Notes: generated from the letters alone by a model not told the origin. Counted from the first letter of the stretch, positions 32,875 to 42,446 are shown. The stretch is 46,738 bases of DNA from Candidatus Dadabacteria bacterium (GCA_004356555.1 SMWY01000056.1:1-46738); one strand, 5' to 3'. A program made the numbers and translations.

Positions 32875-35274
32875 ATTTTGCCTTCCGAATTTGCGGTAAT
32901 CCTCTGCGAACTCTCTAAGCTTTTTGTCTACCAGGTAGTTGACAGTACCTGTTTTGAATTTCCCGGTAGATCCTCTGCTGCCAGCTTCTTTTCCGGTTAG
33001 TAACTCAATCACCTGATTGACAGATTCCGCGGGGTAGATATGAAATTTTTTATCCTTAATAGCTTGAACAACTTCTTTTTTTAACATCAGGTTTTTAACG
33101 TTTTGATATGGAATTATAACTCCCTGCTCTCCGGTAATCCCCTTTGCCTTGCACACTTCAAAAAATCCTTCAACTTTTTCATTTACTCCACCAATTGGCT
33201 GAATTTGTCCTTTTTGATTTACCGAGCCAGTAATTGCAAAGCTCTGCTTTATAGGTATTCCCGATAAGCTCGATAAAAGAACTACTAATTCAGCAGTTGA
33301 CGCGCTGTCACCATCAATTATTTCGTAACTTTGCTCAAATCCTATGCTTGCGGATAGGCTTAGAGGTTTTTTCTGGGCATATTTAGTTCCTAAATAACCA
33401 CTTAGAATTAACACTCCCTTATCATGAATGTTCCCGCTTAGCCTCGCTCTCCTATCTATGTTTATTACGCCCTCAGTGCCCATGTATGTTTCACATGTTA
33501 TCCGGGAAGGTCTTCCAAATGCATGGTCCCCACTGTTATAAACTGCCAGCCCGTTTATTTGCCCTACCACCATTCCCTCTGTATCTACGAGAATAGTCCC
33601 CTTAGCTATCATTTCCTGAATTTTCTGTTCGATCATGTTTGATCTATATATCTTTTCCTCTATAGCTTTTTCTACATAATGTCTCGTTATAGATTTACTG
33701 TTGTTGTCGACCTTGGCCCAGTAATCCGCCTCTTTTAAAATTTTAGTAATTGACCCAAACTGAACAGATAGTTTGTTTTGATCCCCTGAAAGCCTTGATG
33801 AATATTCAATTACGGTTTCCACACCGCTTCTATCAAATTTATTAATACCATCCCTGTCACAAACAGATTTTATAAAGCAGGAGTATTGTGACAATGTCAT
33901 ATCATTTCTTTCTACCACGTAATCAAAATCAGCCTTTACTTTAAATAATTTCCTGAAATCTTCATCGTATGTATAAAGCATGTGATATAGGTGTGAGTTG
34001 CCCGCTATTATTACCTTAACGTCTAATTTTACAGGCCCAGGTTTGATCCCGACCGTGCCTGAGAACCCGTATTGCTGGTATAAGTCCTCTATCCTTAATT
34101 CTTCATTTTCAAGGGCTTTCTTTAGTGAGTCCCATACGAAAGGGTATTGAAATAAATCAAGTGCATCTAGAACAAGATAGCCTCCGTTTGCCTTTGCGAG
34201 CGAGCCCGCGCGTATCATCGTGAAATCTGTTACCAGTGCTCCGAACCTGGCTTCTTTCTCAATGGAACCGAATAAATTAGTATAGGTGGGATGTGTCTCA
34301 TAAATTACAGGTGCCCCCTTGGTATTTGAGTTGTCTGTGAAGACATTCACTTTGTATTCTGTGAATGTCGGTTCTTGCTGCGGCATTCTAAAAGGCATTT
34401 GAGCTCCCGCCGGTGCTCCTTTAGCAGGGAGAAAGTTGTCTATATTTCCCAAAATATGTTTTTGAATCTGATCAAAATAGTCAATAACTTGTGGGTATGC
34501 CTTATATTTTTCTCTTATGTTTTCAATTAGATCTCGTACTGAAAACAGCGCAACTTTTTTCTCAAGTTCTTTAACTTTTTCTCCGGCTTCTTTCTCAAGT
34601 TTTCGAGCGATCTTTAAGGATTCGGCAACTTCAATATCGATCTTCTCTTTTTTCGCTTTTATTTTCTCTCTTGTTTTCTCATCTAAAGAGTTATAATTTT
34701 CTTGGGATATTGCTTTACCCTCAACAAGAGGGATTGTAATTATGCCGGTTGGCGAGAACTGCACCTGCATCTCACTATCAGCAGCCTTTTTTTGCAGTTC
34801 CTCAAAGAGATTATTTTTTTCTCTCTGAAATTCGTTCATCATGTTTTGTTTTTGCTCTTCAAACTCCTTACTCTCAAAGGCTCTTGGGATATCCATCTTG
34901 AAATCCTGGAGGAAATCTTCCATAACACTTCTAAATTCTTTTCCCTTACCTTTTGGAAGCTCAATCACATTTGGCTCATTTGGGTCTTGAAAGTTGAAAA
35001 CATAGCACCAGTCTGGTGGGGATGGTTTATCCTTGGCTACTGATGAAAGAATAGTTTTAATGGTTGTAGTCTTTCCTACTCCAGGAGGGCCCGAAAGATA
35101 TAAATTGTATCCCTTGAACTCCATTCCCAAACCAAAATTAATTGCCTCAACCGCTCTTTTTTGTCCTATATAATCTTTGCAGGGAGTTAAATCTTCTGTT
35201 GTTTTGAATTTAAGAGAGCGCAAATCACAAATTCTGTAAACCTGAGTGTGTTTTAGTTCCTTAACTTTTCTCAT
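32842..35274 (-). CDS. LonB-type ATP-dependent protease
   Basis: The 810-residue protein starts with an AAA region containing Walker A (YLSGPPGVGKTTTIKTI, about 60-76). A long coiled-coil insert (residues about 120-260) and an AAA_32-type region (GGYLVLDALDLFQYPFVW) follow. The Lon protease domain comes last, with Ser657 in DGDSAST and Lys700 in GVNEKVEG. These are 43 residues apart, as in E. coli Lon. It lacks the Lon N-terminal substrate-binding domain, which is normal for this class. No membrane helix is obvious, so it is probably a soluble bacterial LonB/Lon-C relative rather than the archaeal membrane form. Confidence 0.88.
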   Translation of the reverse strand: MRKVKELKHTQVYRICDLRSLKFKTTEDLTPCKDYIGQKRAVEAINFGLGMEFKGYNLYLSGPPGVGKTTTIKTILSSVAKDKPSPPDWCYVFNFQDPNEPNVIELPKGKGKEFRSVMEDFLQDFKMDIPRAFESKEFEEQKQNMMNEFQREKNNLFEELQKKAADSEMQVQFSPTGIITIPLVEGKAISQENYNSLDEKTREKIKAKKEKIDIEVAESLKIARKLEKEAGEKVKELEKKVALFSVRDLIENIREKYKAYPQVIDYFDQIQKHILGNIDNFLPAKGAPAGAQMPFRMPQQEPTFTEYKVNVFTDNSNTKGAPVIYETHPTYTNLFGSIEKEARFGALVTDFTMIRAGSLAKANGGYLVLDALDLFQYPFVWDSLKKALENEELRIEDLYQQYGFSGTVGIKPGPVKLDVKVIIAGNSHLYHMLYTYDEDFRKLFKVKADFDYVVERNDMTLSQYSCFIKSVCDRDGINKFDRSGVETVIEYSSRLSGDQNKLSVQFGSITKILKEADYWAKVDNNSKSITRHYVEKAIEEKIYRSNMIEQKIQEMIAKGTILVDTEGMVVGQINGLAVYNSGDHAFGRPSRITCETYMGTEGVINIDRRARLSGNIHDKGVLILSGYLGTKYAQKKPLSLSASIGFEQSYEIIDGDSASTAELVVLLSSLSGIPIKQSFAITGSVNQKGQIQPIGGVNEKVEGFFEVCKAKGITGEQGVIIPYQNVKNLMLKKEVVQAIKDKKFHIYPAESVNQVIELLTGKEAGSRGSTGKFKTGTVNYLVDKKLREFAEDYRKFGRQNTNNKKRTGSD

Positions 35275-35375
35275 TAATTTTCCTCCCCATCGTGATATCT
35301 TAAATTAGTGCAGACTAAGTAGATAAAATACTACCATTTTGTAAATTGCTATCAAAATAATACAAACAATCCGAA

Positions 35376-35405
35376 TTGAAATTGGCTATAGTTATGATGT
35401 AAAAT
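35376..35405 (+). promoter_or_regulatory. Candidate sigma-70 promoter of the alcohol dehydrogenase gene
   Basis: TTGAAA (35376-35381), an 18-base spacer and TAAAAT (35400-35405), 37 bases before the ATG. Confidence 0.4.
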
Positions 35406-35442
35406 ATTCCCTACAAATAAATATGTTTATTAGGAGATAAAT

Positions 35443-36498
35443 ATGAGAGCTACTGTTTACTATGGATTAAAAGATGTAAGGGTTGAAGAAGTTCCGGATC
35501 CTGTGATTGAGAATCCTACAGATGTCATTGTAAAAGTCACAAAGGGTGCAATATGCGGCTCGGATCTCCATATTTATAGAGGCCACTTTCCACTAAATGA
35601 AGGTGATACTGTGGGACACGAATTTGTAGGCCGTATTGAAGAAGTCGGAAGCGAAGTTACTAAGCTCAAAAAGGGTGATAAAGTGATCGGTCCGTTTTGG
35701 GTAAGCTGCGGAGATTGTTATTACTGCCAAAAGGGTCTTTACACTTCCTGCATGCATGGCGGGTGTTTTGGTTTTGGAGACCTGCTCGGAGGGCAACCAG
35801 GCTGTCAGGCAGAATACATAAAGGTTGCACATGCGGAGGGCACTTTAGTAAAGCCTCCTGAAAGTCTTTCAGATGATAGCCAAGATGAGAAGACTCTTTT
35901 TCTGGGTGATAATATCTGTACAGGCTATCATGGGGCTCAGAATGGGAATATAGAGCCTGGGGATGTAGTCGTAATCTATGGAGATGGGGCTGTAGGATTG
36001 TTTGCTACTTATGCGGCCACACTCTTTGATCCCGCGCATGTAATAACAATTGGTCATCATGATTATCGGCTCGATATAGCTAAGAAATACGGAGCTACAA
36101 CAGTAATAAATTCAAAGAACGAAGATCCGAATGATATTGTCAAGAATTTAAGTGATGGACACGGGGCTAACGTTGTAATCGAGTGCGTGGGTAATACTGA
36201 CTCTTTACAATCATCTCTGGATATGTCTCGCCCTGGGGGCACTATATCAATAACGGGGCTCTTCTGGGAACCATTTCCGCTTAACATGACAGACTTTTTC
36301 CTGAGGAATCTCAATTTAAAAGGCGGAGTAACACCTTCCAGGAAATATATTCCAAAGCTTATGTCACATGTTGAAGAGGGGAAATTAGACCCTACGCATG
36401 TTATTTCTCATAGACTTCCATTAGATGAGTGCCCAAGGGGTTATGAATTAATGGATCAGAGAATTGATAACGCCATAAAGGTTGTTCTTGAAACTTAA
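35443..36498 (+). CDS. Zinc-dependent alcohol dehydrogenase (MDR family)
   Basis: This is a 351-residue medium-chain dehydrogenase. Cys38 (ICGSDLH), His59 and Glu60 (GHEFVG) mark the catalytic zinc region; Cys89, Cys92, Cys95 and Cys103 (SCGDCYYCQKGLYTSC) are the structural zinc ligands. VVVIYGDGAVGLFAT is the nucleotide fold. The chemistry is NAD(P)-dependent alcohol/aldehyde interconversion; substrate unknown. It has a good AGGAG ribosome site, a candidate promoter and a strong terminator, so it is a single-gene unit. A run of internal Cys residues (HGGC, GCQAEY) is not unusual. Confidence 0.93.
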   Translation: MRATVYYGLKDVRVEEVPDPVIENPTDVIVKVTKGAICGSDLHIYRGHFPLNEGDTVGHEFVGRIEEVGSEVTKLKKGDKVIGPFWVSCGDCYYCQKGLYTSCMHGGCFGFGDLLGGQPGCQAEYIKVAHAEGTLVKPPESLSDDSQDEKTLFLGDNICTGYHGAQNGNIEPGDVVVIYGDGAVGLFATYAATLFDPAHVITIGHHDYRLDIAKKYGATTVINSKNEDPNDIVKNLSDGHGANVVIECVGNTDSLQSSLDMSRPGGTISITGLFWEPFPLNMTDFFLRNLNLKGGVTPSRKYIPKLMSHVEEGKLDPTHVISHRLPLDECPRGYELMDQRIDNAIKVVLET

Positions 36499-36524
36499 TT
36501 TAGAAAATACCAGAATATCATATC

Positions 36525-36567
36525 AGGACTCAGGCAAGGCTTGTTTTGTCTTTCTGGGTCCTTTTTT
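36525..36567 (+). terminator. Strong intrinsic terminator after the alcohol dehydrogenase gene
   Basis: AGGACTCAG (36525-36533) pairs with CTGGGTCCT (36554-36562), nine pairs with one T-G, then a T-run. The loop has 20 bases. Confidence 0.75.
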
Positions 36568-36727
36568 ATATGTGGTTGACTAAACTTAATAATAATTGGT
36601 CAGAAAAAACGTATTTATTAACCTTAACATTCGCAATCCTCTTTAAAATATTGTTATTTTGATTAAGATTATTTCTTCATCAGATGGTGAGGCGGGTTCT
36701 CTATTAAATGCTAAAAGGGAGATTGAG

Positions 36728-37723
36728 TTGAAATTTGTTGAAGTTCTGTTTGTTTTATTTTTTCTTTTTTTCTTATCATGCGCAGGTCCATCTCCTTCGG
36801 ATATTGCCAAGTCAGAAAAGGGGCAGCTTTTCCCGGTTGAAAGGGGTGAGAGCTGGGGCTTTATAGATAAAAAAGGCGATACAGTTATCCCGCTTAAATA
36901 TCAAGGCGCTGTGGATTTTTCAGAGGGGAGGGCGCTGATTAAAAAAGACGGTAAATGGGGATATATAAACGAGTGGGATATATTGGTAATTACGCCTGAA
37001 TATGAGGAAGCTCATAAATTCTCTGAAGGGCTAGCACATGTGAAAGTGGACGGCGCATACGGCTATATCAACCATGTGGGGGAAATGGTGATTGAACCAA
37101 AATTTGAGAAGGTAATCCCATTCTCAGAGGGCCTCGCAAGTGTTAAATACAACGGCATGTGGGGATATATCAATAAAGAGGGAGAGACTGTAATAGAGCC
37201 GCAATATGAAAAAGCATTTGGCTTTTCTGATGGGCTAGCGCTCGTACTAGTTGATGGAAAAGGGGGGTATGTCAAAAAAGATGGAAAGGTCTATATAAGA
37301 CCTGTCTTTGACTACGCAGAGGGTTATTCGGAGGGGGTTGCGTGTGTTTTAAAGGACGGCAGATATGTTTATATAGACAAATATGGAGAGGTTATACTTA
37401 AAACCGATTTCGAAAGCGCAAGGCACTTTAGTGAAGGGGCGGCCGCAGTATCCAGAGGCGGGGAATTTGGGTTTATTAATAGGAGCGGACTTCTTATAGT
37501 CCAACCTGAGTTTGACCAGGTAGGAGATTTCTCAGATGGTATTGCGACTTTTAGGATAGGCAATAAATGGGGGTTTGTTAACAAGAAGGGAGAAATAGTA
37601 ATTGAGCCTCAATTTGAAAACGCGGTGAGTTTCTCAGGCGGGCTTGCTATTGTGGAATTGGGTGGTGGTAAGTGGGGTTATATAGACAAAAAAGGGAAGT
37701 TAGTTTGGAAGTCCTTCGAATAA
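36728..37723 (+). CDS. WG-repeat lipoprotein
   Basis: I place the start at TTG 36728. AGGGAG lies six bases upstream, and the protein then begins MKFVEVLFVLFFLFFLSCAG, a lipoprotein signal with a lipobox Cys at residue 18. The frame continues upstream to 36659 but would add 23 residues ahead of the signal. The rest is nine WG repeats of about 33 residues (SWGFIDKKG, KWGYINEWD, AYGYINHVG, MWGYINKEG, KGGYVKKDG, RYVYIDKYG, EFGFINRSG, KWGFVNKKG, KWGYIDKKG), each with an 'F-S-x-G' and 'I-x-P-x-(Y/F)' part. WG repeats are binding scaffolds, often on the cell surface; no ligand can be named. Confidence 0.85.
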   Translation: MKFVEVLFVLFFLFFLSCAGPSPSDIAKSEKGQLFPVERGESWGFIDKKGDTVIPLKYQGAVDFSEGRALIKKDGKWGYINEWDILVITPEYEEAHKFSEGLAHVKVDGAYGYINHVGEMVIEPKFEKVIPFSEGLASVKYNGMWGYINKEGETVIEPQYEKAFGFSDGLALVLVDGKGGYVKKDGKVYIRPVFDYAEGYSEGVACVLKDGRYVYIDKYGEVILKTDFESARHFSEGAAAVSRGGEFGFINRSGLLIVQPEFDQVGDFSDGIATFRIGNKWGFVNKKGEIVIEPQFENAVSFSGGLAIVELGGGKWGYIDKKGKLVWKSFE

Positions 37724-37744
37724 TATATTGCTTCTAACACATAG

Positions 37745-38698
37745 TTACTTTTCAATTATCAATCCCTTGTTTTTAAGATCATGGTCAAGGTTTTGACTTT
37801 CGATAGTAGAATTCTTCTTTCTGCTAAATAACCACCCTGTTGAGGCTATTATTAATATCATTCCTATTATTGTAGGTATATTAAATATATAGTTCCAGAT
37901 TAGTAAATCATAGCCTGCTGAAAAACCGACTTTTATAAAGCCCGCAGAAGCCACGCTAGGTGCCTCACCGATTGAAAATGCTTTTGTCATTGCAAGCTGT
38001 CCTATTGTTCCAAATACACCTACTCCAAGCAGCATTAAGATTATTGTTGTACTATCAAAAACAGATAGATCAACCTCGCCACGGACGGAAAGTAATGTAA
38101 TCAAAGTAATAATTGTTGCTGTTCCCGAAAAGTGGATCACTATTGTCCTGGGATCTAAATTTTTTAGTTTTCTTAAGCAGATCATCACCACTGCTCCACC
38201 AAACGCCGCGTAGACAGCTAAAAGTCCCGCAAAGTTCAGCTCCAGAATCCTTGGGTGTTCTACAAGAATTACACCTATCATGCCAAATATTATTGAAAGC
38301 CATATTTTTTTACTAGATGTCTCCCCCAATATGTAGCCTGCTACTATTGCTACCCATATAGGTCTTGTTTCTGTGATTACAGCGACCTCGGATATAGGTA
38401 ATTGCGTAAGGGCATAAAAAGTTGCAAGCATCGCAGAGCTTCCAACTAAACTTCTAAGCCATAGAGTCGAATTATTAAATACAAATGGATTAATTCCTGC
38501 TCTCAGTGCTAGCCCGAAGGTTATTATAAAAGAAATAAGCATTCTAAAAAATGCTATGAGCAGCCAGTCGCAATGTTTGCCAAGCTCGTGCGTAAGAGCA
38601 CCCATTGTAGCGAACGCAAATCCACCAAAAACCATCAACAAGATGCCTTTGCTATTTGAAGTCATTGGAAAATGTGCAGCTATACTTTTATTTATCAT
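37745..38698 (-). CDS. EamA/DMT-family transporter
   Basis: The 317-residue protein has about ten transmembrane helices in two EamA halves. The first half starts KGILLMVFGGFAFATMGALT and includes SSAMLATFYALTQLPISEV. The second includes GLLAVYAAFGGAVVMICL and GTIGQLAMTKAFSIGEAPSV. Members of this drug/metabolite transporter superfamily export amino acids, nucleotides or toxic metabolites, and the sequence alone does not say which. The polar C-terminal tail (RKKNSTIESQNLDHDL) is cytoplasmic. It converges on the WG-repeat gene, 21 bases away. Confidence 0.9.
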   Translation of the reverse strand: MINKSIAAHFPMTSNSKGILLMVFGGFAFATMGALTHELGKHCDWLLIAFFRMLISFIITFGLALRAGINPFVFNNSTLWLRSLVGSSAMLATFYALTQLPISEVAVITETRPIWVAIVAGYILGETSSKKIWLSIIFGMIGVILVEHPRILELNFAGLLAVYAAFGGAVVMICLRKLKNLDPRTIVIHFSGTATIITLITLLSVRGEVDLSVFDSTTIILMLLGVGVFGTIGQLAMTKAFSIGEAPSVASAGFIKVGFSAGYDLLIWNYIFNIPTIIGMILIIASTGWLFSRKKNSTIESQNLDHDLKNKGLIIEK

Positions 38699-38898
38699 AA
38701 TATAGGAACTTCTTAATAGCTCTTTATTATTTACTGCAGGTAATTAGTTGTTACTCTCAGTGCAGCTTTATAGAAGAAATATAAAAATCTATTATTAATA
38801 GTTTACCAGATAAACTTTATGACGCTGTTAGTACAAAAGAAATTGATGAGTAGTTATGAAATAAATACGTCTGGTAGCGGTTGTGAAGAGTATTTCTT

Positions 38899-39711
38899 TT
38901 ATTTTGTAGGAATATCTTTTAAAAGATCTCTTAGATCATTAATAACGTAATCAGGCTTGATCTCGGAATCTCTGAGGTCTTCTTTTTTTGTTGATCCTGA
39001 GAGTACGAGAATAGTAGACATTCCGGCATTATTGCCGCCCAGAATATCAGTATCGAGTCGGTCTCCTATCATTACTAGCCCTTCCCTATCTTCTAACCCG
39101 TGTTCTACTAGAGCAACATCAAATATAATATTTTCAGGCTTTCCGGCCACAATAGCTTCTTTTCCAGAAGCAACTTCAATGGACGCAAGCATAGCACCGG
39201 TTGCGGGAACATGACCCTCATCCGAAGGATAAGCGGGATCGCGGTTAGTTGCGTAGAAATGGGCGCCATTCCTGATAGCCAAAGTGGCAAGTTTCATTTC
39301 ATTATAGTGGAAGTCGGGATGACCTCCTAAAATGACAAAATCGGCCTTTTTAGCTTCCTCACCAACAACTATTTTGAGGCCTGTTTCTTTAATTAGCTTT
39401 TTGAGTGCATTGCTTCCAATCGCATAGGCTGTCATATCCGCAAGCTTGTTATATTTTCCACTTATATGATGGGCTATAGCCATTGCCGAAGTGATTACGT
39501 CCTGAGAATTAGCTTCTATGCCTATATTTCTAAGCTTATCCGCATATTCGGAAGAAGATTTTCTTGGGTCATTAGTCAGGAATAATACACTTTTCCTGTT
39601 GTTTTTAAGATGCATTATAGTATCAGGTGAGCCCTCAATTGGAATTTCGCCCAAGTAGACTACACCGTCCATATCTATAAGGAAGCCGTTAAATAAATCT
39701 AAGAGTCTCAT
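38899..39711 (-). CDS. HAD-IIA phosphatase (NagD/PGP-like)
   Basis: This 270-residue HAD hydrolase has motif I FLIDMDGVVYLGE (Asp13, Asp15), motif II LFLTNDP (Thr46, Asn47), a C2-type cap domain and motif IV VMIGDRLDTDILGG. VAGKPENIIFD carries the motif III lysine. The class dephosphorylates small substrates such as phosphoglycolate, glycerol phosphate or nucleotides (NagD-like); specificity cannot be read. It is transcribed in the same direction as the rpoN cluster but is separated from it by a small unknown gene, and by about 190 bases from the transporter gene downstream. Confidence 0.92.
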   Translation of the reverse strand: MRLLDLFNGFLIDMDGVVYLGEIPIEGSPDTIMHLKNNRKSVLFLTNDPRKSSSEYADKLRNIGIEANSQDVITSAMAIAHHISGKYNKLADMTAYAIGSNALKKLIKETGLKIVVGEEAKKADFVILGGHPDFHYNEMKLATLAIRNGAHFYATNRDPAYPSDEGHVPATGAMLASIEVASGKEAIVAGKPENIIFDVALVEHGLEDREGLVMIGDRLDTDILGGNNAGMSTILVLSGSTKKEDLRDSEIKPDYVINDLRDLLKDIPTK

Positions 39712-39785
39712 ATTCTTTTATAATAGGGAATGGATTATCTTACAGAAATATTAATGATTTAGGTGGGTTTGATTACAGTAATTTG

Positions 39786-40109
39786 TCAACCCCATATATG
39801 TTGTTTTAATTCTTCCTGTTTATCATCATCTAACTCTTTATACAAGAGCGATATGACTTTTAATTGATCATCCTGAAAAATTTCAATTTGAAGTATATTT
39901 AAAACCCCAACCGCAGCGTCTTTGTAACCTTCGTAGTATTCTTCCTTTTTACCTGCAGCTTTCACAGTTCTTGAGTCTAAATGCAAAGCTATCGCAGCAA
40001 ATTTAATTGGCACTTTCTCATCAATTTCCAGTTGATAATCTTCTAATTCACCTGTAAGTAAGTGACTTTTCCATGCATTTATGATCTTGTCTATGCTTTC
40101 CTGCTTCAT
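39786..40109 (-). CDS. Small helical protein, unknown function
   Basis: I choose the ATG at 40109, preceded by AAGGGCGAAAA, giving 107 residues from MKQESIDKIINAWKSH. A TTG 66 bases upstream is possible but would add a charged N-terminus (MSILSFSYKTQIENEIP). The sequence is soluble and helical, with an acidic middle (ELEDYQLEIDEKVPIKFAAI) and a C-terminal acidic helix (YKELDDDKQEELKQHIWG). I do not recognise a family. It follows manX by about 105 bases on the same strand, so it could be the last gene of the rpoN cluster, where an HPr gene is sometimes found. It has no HPr motif. Confidence 0.6.
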   Translation of the reverse strand: MKQESIDKIINAWKSHLLTGELEDYQLEIDEKVPIKFAAIALHLDSRTVKAAGKKEEYYEGYKDAAVGVLNILQIEIFQDDQLKVISLLYKELDDDKQEELKQHIWG

Positions 40110-40214
40110 TTTTTCGCCCTTTTTTGGTATTTCATTCTCGATTTGAGTCTTGTAAGAAAATGATAGTATACTCAATCAATATATTTTTTAAATGTATTGT
40201 TGGCTAAAAGATTC

Positions 40215-40628
40215 CTATGAGTTTCTATTGTGAAGTAGCTTGCTAGCTACAATAATATTATCCTTGCCAGCCGATTCAGCTATTTTTACTGCTTCCTCCA
40301 AGGTTACATTCTCAGAAAGAGTAGCAAGTTTTAACAGCATTGGAAGATTAACTCCCGATATTACTTCAACCTTATTTTCTTCAAGGAAAGTTAGGCTAAT
40401 ATTTGAAGGTGTCCCCCCAAACATATCGGTAACAAGTAAAATGCAGTCCTTCCCCCTAACTTTTTTAATCGCGTTTTTAATATCTTGCTTAAAAGATTCA
40501 AACTCCTTATCGGGATCTAGGCATACCCCGCTAATTTTTACAGATGGTTTTGAGGATAGGACAAAATTTACAACAGAAATAAGTTCTTTAGCTAATGCAC
40601 CATGTGTTACTACGACTATCCCAACCAT
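40215..40628 (-). CDS. PTS EIIA component, mannose type
   Basis: This is a single EIIA-Man domain of 137 residues. The phospho-accepting His9 is in IVVVTHGALAKELI; LLVTDMFGGTPSNISL and ISGVNLPMLLKLAT are family motifs. Attached IIB or membrane IIC/IID domains are missing, and no sugar transporter is in the window. It therefore probably works as a regulatory phosphoprotein of the same PTS-based relay as PtsN. It begins 10 bases after rapZ. Confidence 0.9.
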   Translation of the reverse strand: MVGIVVVTHGALAKELISVVNFVLSSKPSVKISGVCLDPDKEFESFKQDIKNAIKKVRGKDCILLVTDMFGGTPSNISLTFLEENKVEVISGVNLPMLLKLATLSENVTLEEAVKIAESAGKDNIIVASKLLHNRNS

Positions 40629-40638
40629 TTATTTCTCC

Positions 40639-41490
40639 TTAATTTTTAGATATATCCCTATGCCTCGTTATTGGTGACAGATAATTAAAATGCTCTGCTA
40701 CTTTATTTACAATTACTACAGATCGGTGTTTGCCGCCAGTACAACCTATTGCGATAGTCAGATAAGATTTTCCTTCCTTTTCGTAATTTGGAATTAGAAA
40801 TTCTAGAAATTCAGTAAGCTTCTCTATAAATTTTATGGATTCTTCATTGCTTAACATAAAGTTTAAGACCTCACTATCCTGTCCATTTAAATGTTTCAAA
40901 CTTTCAACAAAATATGGATTAGGAAGGAACCTAACGTCAAAGATCATATCCGCATCGTAAGGTATGCCATGTTTAAAGCCAAAAGATATAATGTTTATCA
41001 AAAGATTCTGCGTACTCGATACATCAAATTTCTTTCTAATAATATCTTTTAATTGATGAACGTTCAGATCCGACGTATCAATCGTGTAATTAGAAAGCTC
41101 TTTAAGTTCTTCAAGCATTTTTCTTTCTTTCGATATCCCCTCTAAAATATTTCCGTAGGATGATAGAGGATGTTTCCTGCGTGTTTCCTTGTACCTATTC
41201 ACAAGAGTTGTATCAGATGATTCTAAGAATATTATATCGACAGGATAGCCCTTTTTTTTAAATTCTTTTATTACCCCGGGAGCATGGTCAAAAAATACTC
41301 CTTCGCGGATGTCAATAACTAATGCTACTTTACTTATCCTTTTTTCTGAGTTCTCGCAAAGTTCTATGAATGTTGGGAGCAGGATCGGAGGGATATTATC
41401 TACGCAATAATAACCCAAGTCTTCAAGGACGTTTACAGCCGTACTCTTTCCCGAACCTGAAAGCCCGCTTATGAAAACTAGGTTTGTCAT
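40639..41490 (-). CDS. rapZ: RNase adapter protein RapZ (YvcJ family)
   Basis: RapZ has an N-terminal P-loop, GLSGSGKS (9-16), and the first domain continues with LGYYCVDNIPPILL. The C-terminal domain has SFGFKHGIPYDADMIFDVRF, LPNPYFVESLK and IAIGCTGGKHRSVVIVNKV. E. coli RapZ binds the sRNA GlmZ and guides RNase E to it, and Bacillus YvcJ is a nucleotide-binding relative. The 283-residue length is standard. Binding of UDP-sugars or sRNA here is inferred from the family, not seen. It sits between hprK and the EIIA gene. Confidence 0.95.
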   Translation of the reverse strand: MTNLVFISGLSGSGKSTAVNVLEDLGYYCVDNIPPILLPTFIELCENSEKRISKVALVIDIREGVFFDHAPGVIKEFKKKGYPVDIIFLESSDTTLVNRYKETRRKHPLSSYGNILEGISKERKMLEELKELSNYTIDTSDLNVHQLKDIIRKKFDVSSTQNLLINIISFGFKHGIPYDADMIFDVRFLPNPYFVESLKHLNGQDSEVLNFMLSNEESIKFIEKLTEFLEFLIPNYEKEGKSYLTIAIGCTGGKHRSVVIVNKVAEHFNYLSPITRHRDISKN

Positions 41491-41522
41491 TTAATACCTT
41501 TGGTTAGCATGATAGTGATTAT

Positions 41523-42446
41523 TTACTCTAGAATTTTTTCTGTGCTATGGGCCCCTCTTAATTTTAACAGTTGGTTCCGTGCGGCAACTTCGATTATAGT
41601 TGCAGTATTTCTGCCCGATCTTACAGGAATTAATAGATATGGTAACTCCACCCCCATTATATTGTATGTATTCTTATCTATTCCTAGTCTGTCATATTCA
41701 GTATCCAAATCCCATTGAGCAAGCTCAATCACCATGTTTATCCTCTTTGTGTCCATTACAGAGGCTCTACCGAATAAGTCTTTGATGTTAATAATACCAA
41801 CACCCCTTATTTCCATTAGGTGCTTTATTCTTTCAGGACCATTTCCAAATAGCTCGCCGGAAACTGATTTTCTTATTTCTACCACATCGTCTGAAATGAG
41901 TTTAGAACCCCTATTTATTAAGTCAAGTGCGTTTTCACTTTTCCCAATACCGCTTTTCCCAAGTATCAAAACTCCCAGTTCCAGTATCTCCATGAGGACT
42001 CCATGCGTCGTAGTAAAGGGAATAATTTGGTACTGCAGTATTTTGTTAAGAAGACTTATTAGCTTTTGTTCAGGGAGTTTAGTTGTAAAAAGTGGTACTT
42101 TTCTTTTTTCACATTTATCTCTTAAGTTTTTGCTAGGTAAAAGCCCCCTTTGAGCGATCAAGCATGGAATGTCTAGAGAAAAAAGAGCCCTTAAAATTTT
42201 TTGTTTTTTTGAATCCGTGAGTTTGTTGAAGTCAGAAATACCCGTCCTACTAAGTAAGTGTATTGCACCTGGCATATGCTTTATCTTAGGATCTATTAAT
42301 TCTGGTCCTGGCTTTCGTACTGTATTAATAATAATTTTACGTTTAAGACCACCAAGACCTGCTATTAGTTCTATTTGGAGTTCTTTTCCCCAGGTCCTGG
42401 CTAGCTTAGCAACTTCTAGGTTGTTAACACTATCCATACTTCTCAT
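41523..42446 (-). CDS. hprK: HPr kinase/phosphorylase
   Basis: HprK phosphorylates Ser46 of HPr and can reverse this, linking PTS state to metabolism. The 307-residue protein has His148 in TTTHGVLMEILELGVL, the P-loop GKSGIGKS (163-170), DDVVEIRK and a C-terminal K/M-loop region (VELPYLLIPVRSGRNTATII). A MEIRGVGIINIKDLFG motif is standard. The start overlaps the ptsN end by 17 bases; an in-frame ATG three codons later would leave 8 bases of overlap. No HPr or EI gene is beside it. In diderms lacking sugar PTS permeases this is usually a regulatory system. Confidence 0.95.
   Translation of the reverse strand: MRSMDSVNNLEVAKLARTWGKELQIELIAGLGGLKRKIIINTVRKPGPELIDPKIKHMPGAIHLLSRTGISDFNKLTDSKKQKILRALFSLDIPCLIAQRGLLPSKNLRDKCEKRKVPLFTTKLPEQKLISLLNKILQYQIIPFTTTHGVLMEILELGVLILGKSGIGKSENALDLINRGSKLISDDVVEIRKSVSGELFGNGPERIKHLMEIRGVGIINIKDLFGRASVMDTKRINMVIELAQWDLDTEYDRLGIDKNTYNIMGVELPYLLIPVRSGRNTATIIEVAARNQLLKLRGAHSTEKILE

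Noticed and set aside
36728..37723. Periodic similarity in DNA that could be taken for a tandem repeat
   Set aside because: It results from the WG repeats in the protein; the bases are too diverged to be a recent DNA repeat.
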